A stretch of DNA of 12,629 nt from the NCBI GenBank assembly GCA_046760785.1, contig JBHIET010000090.1, forward strand, positions 1 through 12,629, in the 5' to 3' direction. This DNA comes from JBHIET01 sp046760785 (GTDB taxonomy: Bacteria; Chloroflexota; Anaerolineae; B4-G1). The notes below the pieces were generated by a model, which saw nothing but the letters and a program-made list of their open reading frames with translations, was not told the origin of the DNA and did no database searches. Shown here piece after piece: positions 6,667 through 12,629 of the stretch. How positions within the stretch are numbered: position 1 is the first letter of the stretch; every line of letters starts with the position of its first letter. Position numbers and translations under genes: made by a program.

Positions 6667-6817
6667 CTTCAAATGTTATGTAAAAGCATTCCTTGAGATC
6701 TCAAGAACTCCCCCGAATTTTAAGGTTAGGGAACGCTATGGAACGCTTGAGGGAACGCTTTTGGAACGCTCTGTATGCTATACTGGGGCAGAATCATGAC
6801 AGAAGTAATCCGGAATG
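6667..6817 (+). repeat. Paralogous promoter unit, copy 2
   Basis: This is the partner of 5818-5968, aligned without gaps at an offset of 849 bases. It differs mainly by an extra octamer at 6730 and by decay of the two inverted octamers. Confidence 0.8.
6685..6784 (+). promoter_or_regulatory. Octamer-array promoter 2, upstream of the response regulator
   Basis: GGAACGCT occurs four times in direct orientation at 6730, 6740, 6752 and 6763 (steps 10, 12, 11). The last copy ends 8 bases before an extended -10 box, TGC-TATACT (TATACT at 6779-6784). Two diverged inverted copies (AGCATTCC at 6685 and AGAACTCC at 6704) keep the 19-base spacing seen in copy 1 while losing sequence. A 12-bp palindrome TTGAGATCTCAA lies between them at 6693-6704. 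The regulator encoded downstream has a PhoB-type DNA-binding domain, so autoregulation is a natural hypothesis. Confidence 0.75.
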
Positions 6818-6882
6818 AGGTTGTAAAGAAGCAGAAAATGAAGGTACAGCTTAGCGGAACAGGGTGGAGTCATAATGGATAG
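6796..6882 (+). CDS. Possible 28-aa leader ORF before the response regulator
   Basis: An ATG about 5 bases after the predicted transcription start opens a 28-codon frame, MTEVIRNEVVKKQKMKVQ and so on. It ends in TAG at 6880-6882, eight bases inside the response regulator gene. It would be nearly leaderless, and its translation would cross the regulator's ribosome binding site (GGTGGAG, 6863-6869). The matching place in copy 1 of the promoter has ACG instead of ATG. It may be chance. Confidence 0.25.
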   Translation: MTEVIRNEVVKKQKMKVQLSGTGWSHNG

Positions 6883-7744
6883 ATCAGCGGTTCGACACTT
6901 TGATAACACGGCCCTGCAACAGGGTTCATCGCAACGGACTGGCCCCAGGATGGTGCCCGGTACAGCGCAGGGCACAGTGCTATTGGTCAAGGATAATGCG
7001 AGTACGGCCCGGCGACTGGTCACCGGCCTGCGGCGGCGGGGGTTTGAGACGCTGCACGCGGCCGACGGCGGACAGGGCCTGCTTTGGGCTCGCACTCTGC
7101 GGCCCGATCTCGTCCTGCTGGACGCTGATCCTTCGACGAGCCCAGGACAGGGGCTGCCGCAGACGGACAGCTTCGCCGTTTGCCGAACCCTGCGGCAAGA
7201 GTCGGTGGTGCCCATCATCATGCTCAGCGCCCGTGGTCGGGAGATCGACCGGATCAGGGGCCTGGAAATCGGCGCCGACGACTACATCGTCGAACCGTAC
7301 AGCTTGCGGGAGCTTGTGGCCCGCATGCGGGCCCTTCTCCGCCGCCGTGAGCTGGATCGCCAGGAGATCCCCTTGCCGAGTGATCAGATCGTGGTGCGCG
7401 ACATCGTGCTGGACCACACAACTCAACAGGTCTGGCGGGCCGGCCGGCTAATCGAGATGCCACAGCGCGAGTTCAACCTACTGCACGTGCTGATGGAGAA
7501 CGCCGGCCAGGCGGTCCCCCGGCGCGCGCTGGTGGACCAGGTGTGGGGGGAGGGTTGGGTCGGCTGTGATGACACGCTGAAGGTCCACATCTACCGGCTG
7601 CGGCAGAAACTGGAGGATGATCCGTCAGCGCCGCACTACATTCAGACTGTCCATCGCTATGGCTACCGCTTCGTGGCGCCGGCTGCATCGCCGGCGACGG
7701 AAAGACTACAACGACTTGAGAAACGAAGGAGGGTAACGCCATGA
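6875..7744 (+). CDS. OmpR/PhoB-family response regulator with degenerate receiver
   Basis: This 289-aa protein has a receiver domain at about 34-160 and a winged-helix effector domain at about 170-265 with the standard ending (TLKVHIYRLRQKLEDD, then IQTVHRYGYRFV). The phosphoacceptor position is kept as Asp83 (DLVLLDAD). The first acidic residue of the usual DD pair is Lys39 (LLVKDN), and the conserved Lys of the KP motif is Glu140 (YIVEPYS). Phosphorylation switching is therefore doubtful. A REP-like 24-bp insertion adds PSTSPGQG directly after Asp83-Ala-Asp. Without it the sequence reads LLDAD-LPQTDSFAVCR, the normal form. A long N-terminal tail of about 33 residues precedes the domain, and Met26 is an alternative start, but GGTGGAG supports 6875. 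The stop overlaps the next ATG as ATGA. No histidine kinase is in the window. The regulator probably controls its own operon and the secreted protein downstream (inference). Confidence 0.9.
   Translation: MDRSAVRHFDNTALQQGSSQRTGPRMVPGTAQGTVLLVKDNASTARRLVTGLRRRGFETLHAADGGQGLLWARTLRPDLVLLDADPSTSPGQGLPQTDSFAVCRTLRQESVVPIIMLSARGREIDRIRGLEIGADDYIVEPYSLRELVARMRALLRRRELDRQEIPLPSDQIVVRDIVLDHTTQQVWRAGRLIEMPQREFNLLHVLMENAGQAVPRRALVDQVWGEGWVGCDDTLKVHIYRLRQKLEDDPSAPHYIQTVHRYGYRFVAPAASPATERLQRLEKRRRVTP
7130..7153 (+). repeat. REP-like 24-bp insertion inside the receiver domain
   Basis: The segment starts CCTTCGACGAGCCCAGGACA and closely resembles the widespread half-palindrome CCTTCGACAAGCTCAGGACA found dispersed in many bacterial genomes. 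It adds exactly eight codons and leaves the frame intact. Confidence 0.65.
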
Positions 7745-7872
7745 AGGTACACACGTAGTCCGTAGCAGTTGTGATTGTAGCAGGTTTGGTTTTAATGGGG
7801 GATGTGGCAGAGGCATTTCTGCACATCACGCAGCACGTTTCACTAAAAAGGAGGAATAGTCATGTACCGTAA
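7741..7872 (+). pseudogene. Short signal-peptide-like ORF interrupted by TAG
   Basis: GGAGGG precedes an ATG at 7741 that overlaps the response regulator stop as ATGA, so translation would be coupled. The frame reads MKVHT, then TAG (7756-7758), then SVAVVIVAGLVLMGDVAEAF and a polar tail to TAA at 7870. Read through, it would be a 43-residue peptide with a basic start, a hydrophobic core and an AEA-like cleavage site, which is hard to explain by chance. One base change (CAG or AAG to TAG) would explain the break. A sequencing error or read-through cannot be excluded. The gene's role is unknown. Its end overlaps the start of the secreted protein gene. Confidence 0.5.
7848..7854 (+). promoter_or_regulatory. 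Strong Shine-Dalgarno of the secreted protein gene
   Basis: AAGGAGG lies 7 bases before the ATG at 7862 and fixes the start ahead of a clear signal peptide. Confidence 0.8.
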
Positions 7873-10800
7873 AGCAACCATCACCGTCTTGTTAGTAATC
7901 TTGATCCTGGCTGGGAGCATACCCCTGGCCCAGAGCCTACCCGTCGTGGCGTCCAGCCCGCTGGCCAGCGCGCCTTGTGGGAACGTCGCCGGCTTCATCT
8001 TCGGCGACACCACCTGGGCCCGCGACTGTACCTACACCGTGACGGGCAGCGTCATCGTGATGGAAGGCGTCACCCTGACCATCGAGCCCGACGTGACGGT
8101 GAAGTTCGACAGCCTGAAGGCGTTGACCGTCAACGGCGCGCTGATCGCGCGCGGGACCGAGACCGAGCCCATCACCTTTACGTCCAACCTGGCTGACCCG
8201 GCCGCCGGCGACTGGGGCTTCATCCTCTTCACCGATTCCAGCACCGATGCTACCTTCGACAGTGACGGCAACTACACAGGCGGTTCTGTTCTGCAATATG
8301 TGACGGTAGAATATGCGGGGAATGATTTGAACCCAGCCGTTCGTATCGAGGATGCTTCGCCCTGGGTTGATCACTCCACGATTAGGCACAATGCAGAACA
8401 CGGCATCAAAGCTGAAAACACCAACTCCCATTTCACCCATAACATCGTTCACGATAACGGCAACAATGGGATTTTCGCCGCAAACTGTGTAGTTGGCGGA
8501 CAGCCGATTGTTGACAACAATTGGGTCTTCAACAATCGTGGTTATGGTAACGATGGTGGTGGCATCTATGTCGATACGGGTCCATGCGGACCTGGGGGAG
8601 GAGGGCGCATCACCAACAATATTGTCGAGAACAACGAATCGACCGGATTCGGTGGTGGCATCTATGCCTCCAGTGGCTGGGACGGAACGATCCTCGTTGA
8701 AGGCAACATCGTACGCAACAATATCGGTGGGGCTGGAGGAGGTATCTTCGCCTATAGAGCGATAGTTACCCATAACGCGGTCTATCGCAATGAGGCCAAT
8801 CAGTTTGTCTGGACAGGGGGCTACACGGGTACCGAGGGTGGTGGTGGCCTCTACGTTGCGGGCAGCACTGTCACGTATAACATCATAGCCAACAATCAGG
8901 CGACCCACGATAGTTCATATGGAGCACCAGGCGGCGGCATCTATTCCGACTCAAATTTCGAGCCAGGCAATGTCATCAGCCATAACTACGTGGCCGAAAA
9001 CTACAGTGTCGGGTATGCGGGTGGCATCTATGTCGATACCTACACCCACGATCCGCCGACTAGTGTCACGCATAACAGTATCGTATTCAATAGTTCCGAG
9101 AAAGGACGCCTCGGGCTATGGGTGGCGGGGGGAAACAATGGTTCTGTGGACGTTACCTACAACACCATCGTCGGACAGTACTCAGATGGTATTCTGGACC
9201 AACTCGACGATACAGTGCTTTGTATCCACTGCGCCACCGGCTATTATGGTGGCGCGATCTTCCCCACGATCCAGCATAACAACCTGCAAAACAATGATGC
9301 CCTCTACACGCTCGTCAACACCAACCCTCAATCGGAGGGGGGTATGCTGGACGCTCAGTTCAACTGGTGGGGCACGAACGATACGAACACCATCGTCGAG
9401 AAAATATACGATTTCATTGACGACGGTTCGTTGGGCGTGACGAATTACGGCAATTTTCTCAACGCCCCGGACCCCGACGCACCGCCGGCACCGCCCACCA
9501 ATCTGGCTGTTAGCGCCAACGACGGTGCGTTCACGCTCACCTGGGACCCCAACCTGGAGAGCGATATCGCCGGCTACAAGGTCTACTACGACATCGACAG
9601 CAGCTACCCGTGGGAAGGTACCGGAGCCGATCAGGGCAATTCGGGCATCGATGTGGGCAACGTCACCAGCTACGATCTCACCGGGCTGCCTTTGGGCAAC
9701 ATCTACACCGTGCGGGCCTACGACAACGGTGGCGAGGAAAGCTGGTTCGCCACTTTCTCCAGCGGTCCGCCGCCAACGCCGACCCCCACCGCGACTGCGA
9801 CGGGGACACCAACCCCGACCCCCACCGGGACAATAACGGAGACGCCAACCCCGACGGCCACACCTCCGGCTGGTTGCCAGACTTACAACAGCAGCGACAC
9901 ACCTTTGGACATTCCAGACAACGATGTTGACGGTGTGATCTCGACCATTAACGTCCCAGACTCCTTGACCGTGGGTGACGCCAACCTGACCCTGAACATC
10001 ACCCACACCTACGATGGTGACCTAAGAGCATATCTTGTCTCCCCTTCGGGTACGCAGGTGACGTTGTTTGAGAACGTCGGTGAGGATGGTGACCACTTCA
10101 CCAACACGACGTTCGACGATGAGGCGTCACAGAGCATTCTAGACGGCACGCCGCCCTTCACTGGAAGCTTCCTGCCAGAATCTCCGCTGAGTGCGGTGGA
10201 TGGCGAGCCAGCCGGGGGGGATTGGCACCTCATGGTATTTGATGATGCCGGGCAAGACATCGGCACATTGGATGACTGGCAGCTTGAACTGTGTGGTGCG
10301 GGCCGGCTGTCTCACGATCCGCCGGGCTTGGAAGCCACGCTGGACCTGGGCACCAGCACGACGGTGCAGTTAACACTGCGCAACGATGGCGACCTGCCGG
10401 TGACCTTCGAGTTGATCGAACTGGACAGGGAAATGACCGCTCTGGGGCCATTCGAGGCGCCGAAGTTCACGGTGAAGCCCACTGAGCAGAACTTCCCCAC
10501 AACGGAGCGGCTCAGCTCGCTGAGTCCGTCACCGGCACCGCCTTTCCCCGCCGGTAACGTCATCCAAAGCTGGTCGTCCGCCCTGGCAGCAGCCGCTTTC
10601 GGCATTGCCTACGATGCCGATGACGACACCGTCTGGGTGTCCAGCCCCGCCCCCGACTGGGGTGGTGACAATACCTTCTACGAATACACTACCGCCGGCG
10701 CGCAGACCGGGCGTTCGCACTCCTACTCGTGGACTCCGGCTCTCGGGCCGGCCGATGCAGCCTTCAACTGGAACACCGGCATGCTGTGGATTATGGATGT

Positions 10801-11110
10801 TGATGAGGATGACTGCATCCATGAGATAGACCCGACGTCGGGGCAGACGGGTACTACTATCTGTCCGGGCTTCTCCATCACTCAACGGGGGCTGGCCTAC
10901 GATCCCTTCACCGACACCTACTTCGCCGGTGGCTGGAACGACTTCATGATCCACCACTTCGCGGCCGATGGCACGATGCTGGACGAGGTCAACGTGGGAC
11001 TTGACATCGCCGGTCTGGCCTACAACCCGGATACGGAGCATCTGTTCGTGATGGTCAACGCCAGTCCGAACCCGGTCTATGTGCTGGATGCGGCGACAAC
11101 TATGCGATGA
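7862..11110 (+). CDS. Large secreted mosaic protein, 5' part: parallel beta-helix, FnIII-like, P-domain, propeller
   Basis: This frame of 1,082 aa starts with a signal peptide (MYRKATITVLLVILILAGSI, cleavage probably after LAQS). A right-handed beta-helix of NosD/pectate-lyase-like fold covers about 60-530, rich in repeats such as ITNNIVENNESTGFGGGIYA. Next come a fibronectin type III-like domain (about 543-634), a Pro/Thr linker (about 635-669) and a proprotein convertase P-domain (about 672-811, LTVGDANLTLNITHTYDGDL to DDWQLELC). After that is the start of a BACON-like beta domain (about 820-865) and a propeller-like region (from about 900, GIAYDADDDTVWVSS). The frame then ends at TGA 11108 after a one-base shift, and the protein continues in another frame from 11092. 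No catalytic domain is evident. The product is probably cell-surface or extracellular and adhesive or structural, which is inference. Expression is likely coupled to the response regulator upstream. Confidence 0.85.
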   Translation: MYRKATITVLLVILILAGSIPLAQSLPVVASSPLASAPCGNVAGFIFGDTTWARDCTYTVTGSVIVMEGVTLTIEPDVTVKFDSLKALTVNGALIARGTETEPITFTSNLADPAAGDWGFILFTDSSTDATFDSDGNYTGGSVLQYVTVEYAGNDLNPAVRIEDASPWVDHSTIRHNAEHGIKAENTNSHFTHNIVHDNGNNGIFAANCVVGGQPIVDNNWVFNNRGYGNDGGGIYVDTGPCGPGGGGRITNNIVENNESTGFGGGIYASSGWDGTILVEGNIVRNNIGGAGGGIFAYRAIVTHNAVYRNEANQFVWTGGYTGTEGGGGLYVAGSTVTYNIIANNQATHDSSYGAPGGGIYSDSNFEPGNVISHNYVAENYSVGYAGGIYVDTYTHDPPTSVTHNSIVFNSSEKGRLGLWVAGGNNGSVDVTYNTIVGQYSDGILDQLDDTVLCIHCATGYYGGAIFPTIQHNNLQNNDALYTLVNTNPQSEGGMLDAQFNWWGTNDTNTIVEKIYDFIDDGSLGVTNYGNFLNAPDPDAPPAPPTNLAVSANDGAFTLTWDPNLESDIAGYKVYYDIDSSYPWEGTGADQGNSGIDVGNVTSYDLTGLPLGNIYTVRAYDNGGEESWFATFSSGPPPTPTPTATATGTPTPTPTGTITETPTPTATPPAGCQTYNSSDTPLDIPDNDVDGVISTINVPDSLTVGDANLTLNITHTYDGDLRAYLVSPSGTQVTLFENVGEDGDHFTNTTFDDEASQSILDGTPPFTGSFLPESPLSAVDGEPAGGDWHLMVFDDAGQDIGTLDDWQLELCGAGRLSHDPPGLEATLDLGTSTTVQLTLRNDGDLPVTFELIELDREMTALGPFEAPKFTVKPTEQNFPTTERLSSLSPSPAPPFPAGNVIQSWSSALAAAAFGIAYDADDDTVWVSSPAPDWGGDNTFYEYTTAGAQTGRSHSYSWTPALGPADAAFNWNTGMLWIMDVDEDDCIHEIDPTSGQTGTTICPGFSITQRGLAYDPFTDTYFAGGWNDFMIHHFAADGTMLDEVNVGLDIAGLAYNPDTEHLFVMVNASPNPVYVLDAATTMR
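11087..11095 (+). other. Frameshift point in the secreted protein gene
   Basis: The upstream frame reads GAT GCG GCG ACA and then meets TGA at 11108. The downstream frame reads GGC GAC AAC TAT from 11092 and stays open to the window end. One added G (GATGCGGGCGAC) would join them as VLDA-GDNYAMIG. No canonical slippery heptamer is present, so this is a mutation or a sequence error in a G/C run, not programmed frameshifting. Confidence 0.8.
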
Positions 11111-12629
11111 TCGGCCAGTTCAACGTCAGCCAGGGCTTTGGCGATTTCAGTGGCGCCGGCCTGGAGTTCGATTGCGATGGCAACCTGTGGGCTGTAGATC
11201 AGAACGACGAGATGGTCTACCAGTTCGAGTCCAGTGAGACCACTACGGTGTGTACGCTTGGCGTGCCGTGGCTGAGCGAGGATCCGGTGATGGACACCAT
11301 CGCTCCGCAAGAAGAGCAGGTCATCGAGGTCACCTTCGACGCCAGCGTGCCCGAGGTCACACAGCCGGGCCAGTACCTGGCGCAATTAAGGATCATAGAT
11401 GACACACCGTACAGCGGGGCCACCATCCCGGTGACGATGACCGTCAGCACTGGCACAACCACACCCACGAGCACGGCGACGGCTACGCCAACGCCAACCC
11501 CCACCGGGACGGCGACGGCTACGCCAACACCGACTCCCACTGGCACGGCGACGCCAACGCCAACGGCGACATCGCCCGTTATCCAGTGGCGTATCTACTG
11601 GATCAACAACACCACGCGCACGATTCAAAGCTCAAAGCTCGATGGTAGCGATCTGCAAAATGTGGTGGCCTTCGACTCGGGTCAAAGCGGCGGCGATGTG
11701 GAAGTTGACTCCGCGGGAGGCAAGATCTACTGGACCGAATCCCGCAAGATCAAGCGCGCTGACCTGGACGGCTCGAATGTCCAAACATTGCACACCGTGG
11801 CACTTGACATTGTAGGCCGAATCAGCCTCGATCTGACAAACGGCAAAATCTACTACACCCAACGCTCCGGCCTCGACGACACGATCAGCCGCAGAAACTT
11901 GGACGGAACTGGAAACGAGGCGCTGTTTGACCCGCATCCCACAACGGGCTTCATGGTGGCGGAGATCGAAATAGAGCCCGCCAGCGGCAAGATCTACTGG
12001 ACCAACACCAACGGTACCAGCTCGATTGAGCGAGCGAATGTTGACGGCTCGAATCGGGAATTGCTCGTTGAACAGGCCTGGAACCCGCGCCGCCTGCGAC
12101 TCGATCTGTCCGCAGGCAAGATGTACTGGACCGCGAACAACACACCCCACGGGATCCAGCGGGCCAATCTGGACGGTTCTAGCCAGGAGGTGCTGGTCCC
12201 CGACGTTGGCTTGGCGATGGGCTTCGATCTCGATGTGGGTGGCGGCAAGATGTATTGGGCCAACGGAAGTTTGCCGGGCTCGATTCAGCGAGCCAACCTG
12301 GATGGCACCAACATCGAAACCTTGATCCCGGATCTGGGCCTCAGCAGTTTCATCGATCTACCGGGCCTCGCCTTGGGCGGTTCCATGTCCGCACCGACGG
12401 CGTCACCGACGCCCACCGCAACGGCCACACCATCGCCGACGACGTCACCGACGCCCACCGCAACGGCTACATCATCGCCGACGACGTCACCGACGCCCAC
12501 CGCAACGGCTACATCATCGCCGACGGCGTCACCGACGCCCACACCGACGACTCCCGTCGAGATGGCCATCGTACGCGCGGCCAGTGGCAGCGTCGTCCCC
12601 GGCGGGAGCACTACCGTGCCGGTGACGGC
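11092..12629 (+). CDS. Large secreted mosaic protein, 3' part: propeller end, YWTD propeller, Pro/Thr linkers (continues past the window)
   Basis: This frame is open for 512 codons to the window edge and has no start signal of its own. It is the continuation of the preceding protein. It finishes the propeller (GDFSGAGLEFDCDGNLWAVD) and closes the BACON-like domain (WLSEDPVMDTIAPQEEQVIE, PVTMTV). A Pro/Thr linker at about 121-162 follows. Six YWTD-type repeats (LDL-receptor class B-like) cover about 164-425, each with a GK(I/M)YW-type strand and (N/D)(L/V)DG(S/T): YWIN, YWTE, YYTQ, YWTN, YWTA, YWAN. Six such blades suit one closed six-bladed propeller. A second Pro/Thr linker at about 432-488 contains 42-bp DNA repeats. 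The last 24 residues (MAIVRAASGSVVPGGSTTVP) look like the first strands of a cohesin-like or similar beta domain, cut off by the window end. Confidence 0.8.
12402..12540 (+). repeat. 42-bp tandem repeat coding for a Pro/Thr/Ser linker
   Basis: Units start at 12402, 12444, 12486 and 12528 (three complete, one partial), each opening GTCACCGACGCCCACCGCAA. The period is 14 codons, SPTPTATAT(P/S)SPT(T/A). The second and third units are nearly identical, which suggests recent duplication or slippage. Confidence 0.85.

Noticed and set aside
6338..6799. A 153-codon plus-strand frame across promoter 2
   Set aside because: It runs through the octamers and -10 box, has no ribosome binding site and no protein-like pattern.
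7937..8908. A 323-codon open frame on the minus strand within the beta-helix gene
   Set aside because: The plus strand has a signal peptide, Shine-Dalgarno and beta-helix repeats. The minus frame only reflects the complement of Asn/Gly/Thr-rich repeats.
11087..11110. Programmed -1 frameshifting
   Set aside because: There is no X XXY YYZ slippery heptamer, and no stable structure was noticed downstream. A single missing G explains the shift more simply.
12402..12540. CRISPR-like array
   Set aside because: The 42-bp units are head-to-tail with no unique spacers and code for a linker in frame.
12285..12611. Minus-strand frame with regular Val/Gly/Asp repeats
   Set aside because: It is the antisense reading of the 42-bp Pro/Thr repeat.

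Overview
The window looks like a chromosomal segment of a Chloroflexota bacterium (Anaerolineae/Caldilineae-like). This is inferred from style, not from a marker gene. The signs are a giant BTAD/AAA regulator, a DUF234-type ATPase, secreted proteins with long Pro/Thr linkers, and many short palindromic repeats inserted in or between genes. GC is high in most genes and lower in the regulatory stretch at about 5,760-6,870 and in one block of the large secreted protein.

Layout. (i) 59-3877 (+) encodes a SARP-like winged-helix/BTAD regulator with an AAA ATPase and TPR region, fused to a complete oligopeptide-type solute-binding domain with no signal peptide. This resembles a much larger version of the SgrR design. 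(ii) 3878-4320 holds a decayed coiled-coil ORF and a MITE-like element with long inverted repeats and an 8-10 bp target duplication. (iii) 4321-5730 (-) is an archaeal-type ATPase with a nuclease-like C-terminal domain. (iv) 5731-6874 is a regulatory stretch. It holds a promoter for the ATPase, a short Chloroflexota-type gene (6007-6273), a remnant of a DUF433 gene, and two paralogous promoters that align without gaps at an offset of exactly 849 bp. Each promoter carries a tandem array of the octamer GGAACGCT, and in both the last copy ends exactly 8 bp before the -10 box. That is the spacing known for SARP/OmpR-type activator sites. (v) 6875-7744 encodes an OmpR/PhoB-type response regulator with a degenerate receiver and a REP-like in-frame insertion. 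(vi) 7741-7872 is a short signal-peptide-like ORF interrupted by TAG. (vii) 7862 to the window end encodes one very large secreted mosaic protein, split by a one-base frameshift near 11,090.

Proposed logic. The response regulator, the mini-ORF and the secreted protein are tightly packed on one strand (ATGA overlap, then a strong Shine-Dalgarno) and probably form an operon driven by the second octamer promoter. The first octamer promoter drives the 88-aa gene, and two inverted octamers point toward the ATPase. The octamer array is therefore a candidate shared operator for a small regulon, bound either by the response regulator itself (autoregulation) or by a BTAD protein such as the first gene.

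The strongest candidates for something undescribed are the duplicated octamer promoter cassette, the BTAD-AAA-TPR-SBP fusion, and the set of short repeats inserted in frame into regulators.
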